Positions 44,264-53,449 of a stretch of DNA of 64,000 nt are shown here, piece after piece. Under the pieces are notes generated by a model. It saw nothing but the letters and a program-made list of their open reading frames with translations. It searched no databases and was not told the DNA's origin. A program made the position numbers and the translations under genes. The stretch spans positions 139,652 through 203,651 of the forward strand of contig CAKTXR010000001.1 in assembly GCA_934631025.1 (NCBI GenBank), given 5' to 3'. Position 1 is the first letter of the stretch. Each line of letters opens with the position of its first letter. This DNA comes from an uncultured Clostridia bacterium (GTDB lineage: Bacteria > Bacillota > Clostridia > Christensenellales > Aristaeellaceae).

Positions 44264-44281
44264 CAATTACACATAATGCAG

Positions 44282-44309
44282 GCGGCTGGCCTTCGGGCCG
44301 GCCGCTTTT
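44282..44309 (+). terminator. Intrinsic terminator
   Basis: A 10-bp stem with one G-T pair closed by a TTCG tetraloop (44282-44305), then four T. Confidence 0.85.
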
Positions 44310-44340
44310 GCGTATATGGAGCGAAATTTCGCGCGCAGTG

Positions 44341-44369
44341 TGGACGGAAGAGCCGTTTTGTGCTATGAT
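44341..44369 (+). promoter_or_regulatory. Promoter of pepF
   Basis: TGGACG (44341-44346), 17 nt, TATGAT (44364-44369), about 60 nt upstream of the start codon. Confidence 0.5.
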
Positions 44370-44430
44370 AAGATTGAATGCGCGGCCGCTTCGCCGCGCG
44401 ATGCTATGATGAAAGGATGGACAAGGGACA

Positions 44431-46230
44431 ATGAGCGAAAGAGTACCGGAGCGCAGCGAGCTGAACGTGCGCGATACATGGAAGCTGGAAGATATGTACG
44501 CCTCGCAGGAGGCCTGGGAAGCGGATTATAAGAAGGCGGAGGCGCTGCTCAAGGCGTTTTCGGCGTTCGAGGGCAAACTGGGCGATGCGGATGAGCTGAA
44601 AAAGGCGCTGGACGCCTATTTCGACGCGAATCGTCTCGTCGAAAATCTCTTTACCTACGCCCGCATGCGCCGCGACGAGGACAACCGCAAGAGCGAATAT
44701 CAGGCGCTCACCGATCGCGCGCAGTCGCTCATGGTGAAGCTGGGCACCGCCACGGCCTTTGTTCAGCCCGAGCTGCTTGAAAAGAGCGCCGATTATCTCG
44801 CGGACGTGATGAACCGCGAGGCGTTCTCCGACTATCGCGTGTTCCTCAGCGAGATCGAACGCCGTCGTCCGCACACGCTGTCCGCCGCCGAGGAGCGCAT
44901 CGTCGCCATGACCGGCGAGATGGGCTCTTCTCCCGACACGATCTATTCCATGCTGAACGACGCGGACATGAAGTTCCCCACCGTCGAGGGCGAGGACGGC
45001 AAGCCGGTCGAGATCACGCATTCCGGCTTTATCCCGCTGATGATGAGCAAGAACCGCAAGGTACGCCGCGCTGCGTTCGAGGGCCTGTATTCCACCTACA
45101 AGAGCTATTCGGCCACCATTCCGGCCATTTACGGCGCGTCGGTCAAGGCCGATGTGTTCTATGCCCACGCGGCGAAGCACGAAAGCGCGCTGGCCGCCCG
45201 CCTGTTCCCGGACGCTGTGCCGGAGGAGGTCTACACCAATCTGATTGAGAGCGTGCATCGCCATCTGCCCGTGCTCAACGAGTATATCGCGCGCAAGGGC
45301 GAGCAGATCGGCGTGAGCTATATGGGCATGGAGGACGTGTACGTGCCGGCCTGCGAGGGCTTTGACATCAAGCTGCCCTTCGACGAGGCCTATGAGCTGA
45401 TGATGTCCTGCCTGCATCCGCTGGGCGGGGACTATCAGGCCGTGCTGCGCCGCGCGCGCGAGGAACGCTGGATCGATCCCTTCGAGAACGTGGGCAAGTC
45501 CTCCGGCGCGTATTCCTGGGGCACCTATGATTCGCATCCCTATGTGCTGATGAACTACAAGCCCGGCCTGGACAGCCTGCTCACCATCGCGCACGAGATG
45601 GGCCACTCCATGCACTCCTACTATTCCAACCACACCCAGCCCTACACCGACGCGGGCTATTCGCTCTTCGTGGCCGAGGTGGCCTCGACGACCAACGAGG
45701 TGCTGGTGCTGCTCGAGCTGATGGAGCGCTATCAGGGCAACGACAAGGCGCAGGCCTATCTCATCGCGCAGCTGCTGGAGAACTTCCGCACCACCGTGTT
45801 CCGCCAGACGATGTTCGCCGAGTTCGAGCGCGAATCTCACGCCATGGCCGAGCGCGGCGAGCCGCTGACCGTCGAGACGCTCAACGGCGTATACGGCCGT
45901 CTGAACGCCGAATACTACACCGCTGTGAAGCAGGATCCGCTGATCGCCTATGAGTGGATGCGCATCCCGCACTTCTATCGCGCGTTCTATGTCTACAAGT
46001 ACGCCACCGGCTTCTCCGCCGCCATGGCGCTGGCCACCGGCATCCGCAAGGAGGGCACTCCGGCCGTGGCGCGCTATAAGAAGTTCCTCTCGCTGGGCGG
46101 CAGTATGCACCCGATCGACCTGCTCAAGGTCGCGGGCGTGGACATGTCCGATCCCGCCTCGGTCGAGACGGCGCTCTCCACGTTCGACGAACTGGTCAAG
46201 AAGTATCTCGAGCTGACGAAAAAGGCGTAA
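44431..46230 (+). CDS. pepF: Oligoendopeptidase F
   Basis: 599 residues, full length. It is a zinc M3 peptidase with the active motif TIAHEMGHSMHSYYSN, the third zinc Glu in FVAEVASTTNEV and the family C-terminal block HFYRAFYVYKYATGFSAAMAL. It cleaves peptides of roughly 7 to 17 residues in the cytoplasm. It has its own promoter. Confidence 0.95.
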   Translation: MSERVPERSELNVRDTWKLEDMYASQEAWEADYKKAEALLKAFSAFEGKLGDADELKKALDAYFDANRLVENLFTYARMRRDEDNRKSEYQALTDRAQSLMVKLGTATAFVQPELLEKSADYLADVMNREAFSDYRVFLSEIERRRPHTLSAAEERIVAMTGEMGSSPDTIYSMLNDADMKFPTVEGEDGKPVEITHSGFIPLMMSKNRKVRRAAFEGLYSTYKSYSATIPAIYGASVKADVFYAHAAKHESALAARLFPDAVPEEVYTNLIESVHRHLPVLNEYIARKGEQIGVSYMGMEDVYVPACEGFDIKLPFDEAYELMMSCLHPLGGDYQAVLRRAREERWIDPFENVGKSSGAYSWGTYDSHPYVLMNYKPGLDSLLTIAHEMGHSMHSYYSNHTQPYTDAGYSLFVAEVASTTNEVLVLLELMERYQGNDKAQAYLIAQLLENFRTTVFRQTMFAEFERESHAMAERGEPLTVETLNGVYGRLNAEYYTAVKQDPLIAYEWMRIPHFYRAFYVYKYATGFSAAMALATGIRKEGTPAVARYKKFLSLGGSMHPIDLLKVAGVDMSDPASVETALSTFDELVKKYLELTKKA

Positions 46231-46306
46231 GAATAAAGCAATAAACGGCGGGGAGGGGCGCGCTTTCAGCCCGCTCCCCACAATAGACAAAAAGGGGGAC
46301 ATTCCC

Positions 46307-48256
46307 ATGCGCATGAGACAGGTTCACCTCGATTTCCACACGTCCGAAAAGATCCCCGGCATCGGCAGCGCGTTTTCCAAGGAGCAGTTCCAGAGCGCGC
46401 TCAAGGCCGGCCATGTCGATTCCATCACTGTGTTTTCCAAGTGCCATCACGGCTGGGCGTATCATCCCTCCACGGCCAATAGGATGCACCCGAACCTCAC
46501 GTTCGACCTGCTGGGCGCGCAGCTTGAGGCCTGCCGCGAAATCGGCGTGAACGCGCCGGTCTATCTGTCCGCGGGCTTCGACGAGAAGGAAGTGCTCGAT
46601 CATCCCGAATGGCTGAACGTGAATCCCGACGGCGTTGAGACGGCGACGTTCTCCAAGCCGCACTATCACCTGATGTGCTACAATACGCCCTATCTGGACA
46701 AATTGTGCGCGCAGGTCGAGGAGGTCATGGAGCGCTATCATCCCTGCGGCGTGTTCCTGGATATTTCCGCGCCCCGCCGCTGCGTGTGCGCCAGCTGCGT
46801 CAAGTCCATGCTCCGGCTGGGCATGAATCCCGACGATCCGGTCGACATTGCGCGTCACGGCGAGATGGTCTATGCTGAATACTGCCGCCGCATTGAAGCG
46901 TCCGTGCGCAAGTATTCCGACACCGCGACGATATTCCACAACGCCGGCCACATCACGCACGGCCGCCGCGACATCGTGGATTTCGATACGCATCTGGAGC
47001 TGGAAAGCCTGCCCACCGGCGGCTGGGGCTACGATCACTTCCCCATGTCCGCGGCCTATGTGCGCACGCTGGGCAAGGAGTTCCTCGGCATGACCGGCAA
47101 GTTCCACACCAGCTGGGGCGAGTTCGGCGGCTTCAAGCATCCCAACGCGCTGATCTATGAGACGGGCCTGTCTCTGGCGCAGGGCGCGGGCTGCTCGATC
47201 GGCGATCAGCTGCATCCCAATGGCGAGATGAACATGAGCACATACAGGCTCATCGGCGCGGCCTACGAGCAGGTCGAAAAGAAGGAGAAGTGGGTCAGGG
47301 GCGCGGTCAACTATGCCGACATCGCCGTGCTGAGCTGCGAGGCCTATATGCAGGACGGCCGCAGCGGCGCGGGCAACGACGCGAACGTGGGCGCGAGCCG
47401 CATACTCCTCGAAGAAAAGCAGCTGTTCAACATCATCGATCAGCAGAGCGACTTTGCGCCCTACAGGCTGCTCATACTGCCCGACCGCATCCGCGTGGAC
47501 GAGGCGCTCAGGGCGCGCCTTGAGGCGTATCTGGCGCAGGGCGGCAAGGTGCTGCTGACCGGCGAATCGGGCGTGGCCGCCGATAAGGACGAGTTCGCGC
47601 TCGACGTGGGCGCGCGCTATGTGGGCAAGAGCGCCTACACCGCCACCTACATGATCCCCGAGTACGAATGCGTCAACGGCAGAACCAGCTACGTCATGTA
47701 CGAGCAGTCCTACGACATCGACGACGTGACCGGCACGGTGTTCGCCGAGCGCAACAATCCCTACTTTAACCGCCAGCCCTTCTTCTTCAGCTCTCACCGG
47801 CACACGCCCAACAACCCCGAGGACGTTCAGCCGGCGGCGGTCATCAATGGAAACATCGCCTATATCGGCTGGCAGGTGTTCCGCGATTACGCCATGGTGG
47901 GCGAGCTGCACGTCAAGGAGCTGGTGGCCTACGCCATCAATCAGCTGCTGGGCGACGAGAAACGCGTGCGCGTAACGCTGCCCGACCGCGGCGTGGTGAC
48001 CGTGGCGCATCAGGAGGGCCGCGACATCGTACACCTGCTGTTCGCGCACACCACAAAGCGCGGCAAGAACGTCGAGGTCATAGAGGACGCCGTGACGCTG
48101 CCCAATGTGCAGGTCGCGCTGCGCACCGACAAAAAGCCCTCGAAGGTCACGCTCGTGCCGCAGATGCAGCCGATCGACTTTACCTATGAGGACGGCCGCG
48201 TGTGCTTCACCGTGCCCGAGGTCACGCTCCATCAGATGGTCTGCGTCGAAGAATAA
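46307..48256 (+). CDS. Putative glycoside hydrolase with beta-galactosidase trimerisation-like domain
   Basis: 649 residues, no signal peptide. The N-terminal TIM barrel begins RQVHLDFHTSEKIPGIGSAF and includes CYNTPYLDKLCAQVEEVM and GVFLDISAPRRCVC, the pattern of the hypothetical glycosyl hydrolase family 6 group. A glutamine-amidotransferase-like second domain follows (YRLLILPDRIRVDEALRARL, GGKVLLTGESG), as in GH42-type trimerisation domains, and then a beta-sandwich tail. It probably acts on a fucosyl or galactosyl substrate, but the substrate is not certain. A GGGGGAC ribosome site lies before the ATG. Confidence 0.75.
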   Translation: MRMRQVHLDFHTSEKIPGIGSAFSKEQFQSALKAGHVDSITVFSKCHHGWAYHPSTANRMHPNLTFDLLGAQLEACREIGVNAPVYLSAGFDEKEVLDHPEWLNVNPDGVETATFSKPHYHLMCYNTPYLDKLCAQVEEVMERYHPCGVFLDISAPRRCVCASCVKSMLRLGMNPDDPVDIARHGEMVYAEYCRRIEASVRKYSDTATIFHNAGHITHGRRDIVDFDTHLELESLPTGGWGYDHFPMSAAYVRTLGKEFLGMTGKFHTSWGEFGGFKHPNALIYETGLSLAQGAGCSIGDQLHPNGEMNMSTYRLIGAAYEQVEKKEKWVRGAVNYADIAVLSCEAYMQDGRSGAGNDANVGASRILLEEKQLFNIIDQQSDFAPYRLLILPDRIRVDEALRARLEAYLAQGGKVLLTGESGVAADKDEFALDVGARYVGKSAYTATYMIPEYECVNGRTSYVMYEQSYDIDDVTGTVFAERNNPYFNRQPFFFSSHRHTPNNPEDVQPAAVINGNIAYIGWQVFRDYAMVGELHVKELVAYAINQLLGDEKRVRVTLPDRGVVTVAHQEGRDIVHLLFAHTTKRGKNVEVIEDAVTLPNVQVALRTDKKPSKVTLVPQMQPIDFTYEDGRVCFTVPEVTLHQMVCVEE

Positions 48257-48270
48257 AAATCCATAAAAAG

Positions 48271-48315
48271 AGCGCCGTCCCCGCGGGAAATGCTTCCCAT
48301 GGGGGCGGCGCTTTG
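48271..48315. terminator. Shared terminator between convergent genes
   Basis: A 12-bp stem with one G-T pair (48271-48282 with 48301-48312). Read on the minus strand it is followed by CTTTTT; on the plus strand by only three T. It serves both the hydrolase and the convergent phosphoesterase. Confidence 0.75.
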
Positions 48316-48328
48316 CGTGCGGAACGGG

Positions 48329-49723
48329 TCAGTGCTTCTCGGCGATGACGTATTCGTCGAACAGGCGGCCTTCATAGCCGTAGCCGTTCGGCTCGACGCT
48401 GGCCTGATAGCCGCGTCCGGTGAGCGTTTTGCCGTCGCAGGTGACGATCAGATAGGAGCGGAAGTCGTGCTGCTGATTGATCGGGAGCACGCCGGAGGGG
48501 TTGACCGCGCCGTCGGGCTTGCCGTACTTGTTGCCCATGTAGGCGGCCTCTATGTAGTTCACGCCGTCGATCTGATAGCGCTCGTAGACGTGGCTGTGGC
48601 CGTAGCTGACGGCGCTCACGCGCGTCTTCTTAAACAGCGGATGCAGGAACTCGCCCACGGTGTCCACGGGGTAGATCACGCGCGTCGGGTCGGCGGGGTC
48701 GGGTCTGGGCTGGCAGAGGAAGGGCTGCGTGTCGTCGCCGCGGTTCATCATGTGCCAGTGCATGATGATCCACTTGAACGGCGCATGGCTGCTCTCCAGG
48801 TCATTGACGAGCCAGTCGGCCTGACGGCTGCCGCGCTCGATGTCGCCGCGCAGTATGTAGCCGGGCGCTTCCCATGTTTTCCAGGGATTGCAGCGCACGA
48901 CCATCAGCGAGGTGATGTGCATATCGGCGTAATCGAGCGAATAATAGCGCTTGCCGTTGAAGCCGTATTCCTGCTCGGGATAGTAGGTGCGGAAGAGCTG
49001 CATATAGATTTTCCAGGAGTACCTTTCAGGCTGCACCGCCCATTCGCGGCTGCCCTCGATGCGCAGATCGTCGTTCTCGTGATTGCCGGGGCAGCAGAAG
49101 AAGGGCATGTATTGCAGCAGGCGGATGCCGTCGTCATGGCGCTGCATGATGTCGAAGAACGCCATGCCCACCATCTTTTCAGGCTGCCACGCGCCAGGTA
49201 CGGTGAACCAGTCGCAGGCGCGCCACGCGCCGTTGATCATGTCGCCCGAGAAGAGTATGAAGTCGTTTTTGTGCCTGCCCAGCTGGTGAATGGTGTGGTC
49301 GCAGGGCTTGAAGAGCTGAAGGTCGCTCATCTGCGCGAAGGTGAAGGGCTGTCCCTTCTCCGGCGCAGTGTGGAAATCGTAAATTTCGCTCTCGACGCGC
49401 AGACCGTGCGTGTCCGGGAAGGCGACGCGGTAATAGACGCGCTCGCCGGTATGCAGGCCGCGGATGTGCGCCACGAACTGCACGACCTCGATTTCGGGGT
49501 TGTCCTCTAGATTGGGCGCATAGCCGTCCGCGCGGGCGGGCACGCGCATTCCATGGATGACGAAGCGCTCGGCTTCGACGCTGCGGCCCAGCGCGGGGGT
49601 ATCGCCGTATTCGATGAAGGCGCGCGTCATCTGCGGACGGCCGAGAAAGGCCACGTCCATCTCGCTGTCCGGATGCAGCGTCATCAGATAGGGCTGTGTG
49701 TAGGCAAGCTCATAGTATTTCAT
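48329..49723 (-). CDS. Calcineurin-like metallophosphoesterase
   Basis: 464 residues. An N-terminal beta domain of purple-acid-phosphatase kind is followed by a metallophosphatase domain: MSDLQLF (first motif), LFSGDMINGAW, FCCPGNHENDD, MHWHMM and SYGHSHVYERYQI. The first motif has Gln where DxH enzymes have His, as in several purple-acid-type relatives. There is no signal peptide. The ATG at 49723 has AAAGGAGA 8 nt upstream; the open frame up to 49786 does not. Likely a phosphomono- or diesterase; substrate unknown. Confidence 0.82.
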   Translation of the reverse strand: MKYYELAYTQPYLMTLHPDSEMDVAFLGRPQMTRAFIEYGDTPALGRSVEAERFVIHGMRVPARADGYAPNLEDNPEIEVVQFVAHIRGLHTGERVYYRVAFPDTHGLRVESEIYDFHTAPEKGQPFTFAQMSDLQLFKPCDHTIHQLGRHKNDFILFSGDMINGAWRACDWFTVPGAWQPEKMVGMAFFDIMQRHDDGIRLLQYMPFFCCPGNHENDDLRIEGSREWAVQPERYSWKIYMQLFRTYYPEQEYGFNGKRYYSLDYADMHITSLMVVRCNPWKTWEAPGYILRGDIERGSRQADWLVNDLESSHAPFKWIIMHWHMMNRGDDTQPFLCQPRPDPADPTRVIYPVDTVGEFLHPLFKKTRVSAVSYGHSHVYERYQIDGVNYIEAAYMGNKYGKPDGAVNPSGVLPINQQHDFRSYLIVTCDGKTLTGRGYQASVEPNGYGYEGRLFDEYVIAEKH

Positions 49724-49801
49724 GTCTGTCAGTCTCCTTTTGCAGGACGCGGACGGCGGCGACGTACGCACTTCCGTCCCTTTCACATCAAAACAAAGTA
49801 A

Positions 49802-49830
49802 AGTATACCATGCTTCCGGAGGAGAGTCAA
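49802..49830 (-). promoter_or_regulatory. Promoter of the metallophosphoesterase gene
   Basis: On the minus strand, TTGACT (49825-49830), 17 nt, TATACT (49802-49807). Confidence 0.7.
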
Positions 49831-49906
49831 CAAAGCGCGGGAAGAGATAACACGCGGAAAAATGCGCTTTGTATCGTTCCTATAGCCGCTATTTCGAGGA
49901 AAACGA

Positions 49907-49935
49907 TTGCCAAGCGCGTCCTTTCGTTGTATACT
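49907..49935 (+). promoter_or_regulatory. Promoter of the methyltransferase operon
   Basis: TTGCCA (49907-49912), 17 nt, TATACT (49930-49935), 45 nt before the start codon, divergent from the phosphoesterase promoter. Confidence 0.65.
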
Positions 49936-49979
49936 ATATTCTTGGATAGGATTGAAAAAATGGAATGGAGGGTCTGCTT

Positions 49980-50711
49980 GTGCCCAAGCTGGAGCCATAC
50001 AGCCGAAAGCTGGATTACAGTTATGCGCTGGGCGTGTTTCCGTGCCTGAATCTGCTCGAGGCGCGCCCCGAGAGCGTGCGGCGGCTGCTTTTGCACCCGG
50101 ACGGGCTGCGCAACGAGGGCGTTTCGCTCCTGCGTGAAAAGTGTCAGGCGCTGGGCGTGCGCGAGGAGTTCGCCGACCGCGTGATTCGCCGCGAATCGCA
50201 GAAGGACAACTGCTTCGCCGCGCTGGTGTTTGAAAAATACGAGGCCGTGCTGGATCCCGACAGGCCGCACGTCGTGCTCTGTCAGATCTCGGACGGCGGC
50301 AATCTGGGCACGGCGCTGAGGGCGTGCCTGGGCTTCGGCCTGCGCGACATCGCCATCGTGCGGCCGTGCGTGGACGCGTTCGATCCGCATGTGCTGCGCG
50401 CGTCGATGGGCGCGTTTTACAGGATGAACGTGCGCACGTTTGACACGTTTGAGGACTACCGCGCGCTCTATGCCGATCACGCGCTCTATCCGTTCATGCT
50501 GGACGGCGCGAAGACGCTGGGCGAGGTCGCGCCGCGTCATGCGGACAAGTACGCGCTGGTTTTCGGCAACGAGCAGACCGGCCTGCCGGCGCGTTTCGCG
50601 TCATTGGGGCAGGGCACGTTTATTCCCCAGTCGAGGGAGATCGATTCGCTGAATCTGGCGGTGGCGGTGTCCATCGCCGCCTATGCGTTTACAAATTGCA
50701 AGGCCGAATAA
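49980..50711 (+). CDS. SpoU/TrmH-family RNA 2'-O-methyltransferase
   Basis: 243 residues. All three knot motifs of the SPOUT fold are present: DGGNLGTALRACLGFG, LVFGNEQTGLP and FIPQSREIDSLNLAVAVSIA. It would methylate a ribose in tRNA or rRNA using SAM. I place the start at GTG 49980, which has TGGAGGG 8 nt upstream; ATG 49965 is the alternative. The N-terminal half is a short substrate-binding domain. Confidence 0.88.
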   Translation: MPKLEPYSRKLDYSYALGVFPCLNLLEARPESVRRLLLHPDGLRNEGVSLLREKCQALGVREEFADRVIRRESQKDNCFAALVFEKYEAVLDPDRPHVVLCQISDGGNLGTALRACLGFGLRDIAIVRPCVDAFDPHVLRASMGAFYRMNVRTFDTFEDYRALYADHALYPFMLDGAKTLGEVAPRHADKYALVFGNEQTGLPARFASLGQGTFIPQSREIDSLNLAVAVSIAAYAFTNCKAE

Positions 50712-50740
50712 ACTAAGCAGCTATGGGAGGTTTTGACATC

Positions 50741-51772
50741 ATGGATCAGAAAATCTTTCACGTCGCGGTGATCGGCTGCGGCGGCATCAGCAAGGTTCAT
50801 ATCGCCGCGCTGATGGACATGGACTGCGTCAGGATCGACGCGGTGTGCGATATTCGCGAGGATCGCGCTCAGGCGGCGGCCGCTCAGACCGGCGCGAAGG
50901 CGTACAGCGACTGGCGCGAGGTGGTCGCGCTGCCGGAGATCGACACGGTGCACATCTGCCTGCCGCACTATCTGCACGCGCCCGTGACAATAGAGGCGCT
51001 CTCGCACGGCAAAAACGTGCTGACCGAAAAGCCCATGGCCACCACAATAGAGGACGCGCGCGCCATGATCGCCGCTTCCGAAATGGAAGGCGCGGGAATG
51101 CTGGGCGTGATCTTCCAGAACCGCTATAATCCCGCCGTGCAGCACGCCCGCTCAATCATGACATCGGGCGAAATGGGCGCGTTTCTGGGCGCGACGGCCT
51201 CGGTCTGCTGGCATCGCGAGGTTCCCTACTATCACGATTCCGGCTGGCGCGGCATGAAGGCCACCGAGGGCTGCGGCTCGCTGATCAACCAGTCCATCCA
51301 CACACTCGATCTGCTGAGCTATCTGGGCGGGCCGATCGACCGCGTGCGCGGCTCTGTGTTCACCGGCCTTCTGGAGGGACAGATCGAGGTGGAGGACAAC
51401 GCCATGGCTGTGGCGATGTACGAGGGCGGTCAGCGCGCCATCATACACACCACCAACAACAATGTGACCGACTCGCCGGTCGAGGTCAACATCCACATGG
51501 AGAAGGGGATGCTCAAGCTGTTCGGGCCGAAGCTGTATTCGGTCGAGGACGGCGAAATGAAGCTCATCGACGCGGGCGACAACAAAAAGACCGTCGGCAA
51601 GGGCTACTGGGGCACCGGCCACAGCACCCAGATCGAGGACTACTACAAGGCCCTGAGCGAGGGCAGGCCGTTCTGGATCGACGGCCGCAGCGCGTTTCCG
51701 GCGCTGAGCCTTGTGCTGAACATCGTCCGCTCCAGCGAGGAAAAGCGCTGGATCACGCTGGACAGAGCGTAA
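50741..51772 (+). CDS. Gfo/Idh/MocA-family oxidoreductase
   Basis: 343 residues with an intact Rossmann start (VAVIGCGGISKVHIAAL), TEKPMATT with the catalytic Lys, and QSIHTLDLLSYLGG. GGGAGG lies 10 nt before the ATG at 50741. It follows the methyltransferase by 29 nt and leads a run of sugar-related genes up to 56135. Substrate unknown. Confidence 0.88.
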   Translation: MDQKIFHVAVIGCGGISKVHIAALMDMDCVRIDAVCDIREDRAQAAAAQTGAKAYSDWREVVALPEIDTVHICLPHYLHAPVTIEALSHGKNVLTEKPMATTIEDARAMIAASEMEGAGMLGVIFQNRYNPAVQHARSIMTSGEMGAFLGATASVCWHREVPYYHDSGWRGMKATEGCGSLINQSIHTLDLLSYLGGPIDRVRGSVFTGLLEGQIEVEDNAMAVAMYEGGQRAIIHTTNNNVTDSPVEVNIHMEKGMLKLFGPKLYSVEDGEMKLIDAGDNKKTVGKGYWGTGHSTQIEDYYKALSEGRPFWIDGRSAFPALSLVLNIVRSSEEKRWITLDRA

Positions 51773-51793
51773 GAGAAAGAGGATAATCATCGC

Positions 51794-52348
51794 ATGAATA
51801 CGGAAATCTATAGCGCCGTGCGCGCGGCCGTGCATGAGCTGGTCACGTTGGAGCGCCCCGACACGCGGCGGGTGCGCCTGCTCGTAGTCGGCTGCTCGAC
51901 GAGCGAAATCGCGGGCGGCAAAATCGGCAAGGCCTCCGTGCCGGAACTGGGAAACGACGTGGCGGGCGCCGTGCTGGACGAAGCGCGCGCGCTGGGCATA
52001 GACGCGGCCTTCCAGTGCTGCGAGCATCTGAACCGCGCATTGGCCGTTGAGCGGGCGACCGCCGAAAAATACGGCCTTGACGATGTGTGCGCCGTGCCGT
52101 GGCCCAAGGCGGGCGGCTCGTGCGCCTCGGCGGCCTATCGGCTGATGAAGGAGCCCGTGCTGGTCGAGTCGATCGAGGCCGACGCGGGGCTGGACATCGG
52201 CTGCACGCTGATCGGCATGCACCTAAAGAGCGTGGCGATTCCGATCCGCCTGTCGATGAAGTCGATCGGCGAGGCCGCGCTGTCCGCGGCGCTGACCCGC
52301 CCGAAGCTGATCGGCGGCGAGCGCGCGCACTACGCGCTGGAGGAATAA
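51794..52348 (+). CDS. DUF436/TIGR01440-family protein (YwlG-like)
   Basis: 184 residues. The whole chain fits the family: VVGCSTSEIAGGKIGKAS, FQCCEHLNRALAVERATAEK, AGGSCASAAYRLM, DIGCTLIGMHLKSVAIPI and a TRPKLIGGERAHY ending. The family has no firmly established reaction. It usually sits near glycine/serine or ribose-phosphate genes, whereas here it is between a sugar dehydrogenase and a beta-helix protein, 6 nt before the latter. Confidence 0.9.
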   Translation: MNTEIYSAVRAAVHELVTLERPDTRRVRLLVVGCSTSEIAGGKIGKASVPELGNDVAGAVLDEARALGIDAAFQCCEHLNRALAVERATAEKYGLDDVCAVPWPKAGGSCASAAYRLMKEPVLVESIEADAGLDIGCTLIGMHLKSVAIPIRLSMKSIGEAALSAALTRPKLIGGERAHYALEE

Positions 52349-52354
52349 TCCGCC

Positions 52355-53410
52355 ATGTACGATGTGACGCTGGCCGACTATCCGCGCCTTGACGGCGAGA
52401 GGGACGATTCCGCGCGCATCATGCGGGCGATTCGCGATGCGGAGGGCGCCGTACTGTATATCCCGCGGGGAGAATACGAGATTGCGTCGCCGATTTATAT
52501 CGACAATTTCTGCTTGCTGATGCTGCACAGCGGCGCGCATTTGAAGGCTGTGCGCGAGATGGACTATGTGCTCCACTGGGACGGCGGCGCGCAGTATGAC
52601 GACCTCATCGTCTATGACGAGCAGGGCGCGATCTATGACAACGCCAATCTGTTCATAGCGGGCGGCGATATCGACGGCGCGGGGCTGGCGAGCTGTCTGT
52701 GGATCGAGGGCTATCATCACTTCACGCTGAAGGACGTTGCGCTGCATAACGGCAAACAGTTCGGCCTGTATACCGGCGGGCATCACGGCTATGAGCTGAT
52801 CGCGGCCAACGTCTATTGCAAGTGTACGATGTCCGGCCTGTCGGGCAACACAGGCATCCGCTCGGACAAGAGCGACAGCCATTTCACCGACTGCGTGGTG
52901 GTCGATTACACCACCGGCCTGGAGATTCGCGGCTCGTCCAACCGGCTGACCCGCTGCCATGTCTGGGGCGGTATCGTGAAGCCGAAAACGGGCTATACGC
53001 AGGCCGAATGGTGCGAACTCTACCGCCGCCGCAAGGAGGGGCTGGACGTTTACGATCAGGCGAACGGAAACGACTGGGCGACCGACAACCTGCCCGAGAT
53101 GCTGATCGATTCCTGCTGCTTCAGGATTTGCGGCGGCTCGAATGTGCTCACCGGCTGCTATGGCGACACGGGCAAGACGGCGTTCGAGATTCACAGCGCG
53201 ACGTTTATGGACAGCTGCGGCTGCTTCAACAACGCGCGCTTCGGCCTGACGGGCGACGTGGCGATCGATCACAGGGGCGGCGCGCTGTATGTGACCAACT
53301 GCGATTTCCGCAAGTGTACGCCGACCTCCGAGCTGTATCGGGGCGACGGCAAAACGCTGTTTGTTGTGAACACCCGCACGGTGGGCTATGAATTCCCCGA
53401 AACGAAGTAA
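52355..53410 (+). CDS. Right-handed parallel beta-helix protein (pectate-lyase-like fold)
   Basis: 351 residues. It opens with the pectin-lyase-like GERDDSARIMRAIRDAEGAVLYIPRGEYEI and continues with repeating strand-turn units (NLFIAGGDIDGAGLASCLWI, GLSGNTGIRSDKS). No signal peptide is visible, so it acts inside the cell or is exported by another route. Family members lyse, hydrolyse or epimerise uronate-containing sugars. The neighbouring isomerases fit intracellular breakdown of such sugars. Confidence 0.8.
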   Translation: MYDVTLADYPRLDGERDDSARIMRAIRDAEGAVLYIPRGEYEIASPIYIDNFCLLMLHSGAHLKAVREMDYVLHWDGGAQYDDLIVYDEQGAIYDNANLFIAGGDIDGAGLASCLWIEGYHHFTLKDVALHNGKQFGLYTGGHHGYELIAANVYCKCTMSGLSGNTGIRSDKSDSHFTDCVVVDYTTGLEIRGSSNRLTRCHVWGGIVKPKTGYTQAEWCELYRRRKEGLDVYDQANGNDWATDNLPEMLIDSCCFRICGGSNVLTGCYGDTGKTAFEIHSATFMDSCGCFNNARFGLTGDVAIDHRGGALYVTNCDFRKCTPTSELYRGDGKTLFVVNTRTVGYEFPETK

Positions 53411-53449
53411 CCAAAGGCAATCACTGCTTTATACAAGGAGGAAAAGATC

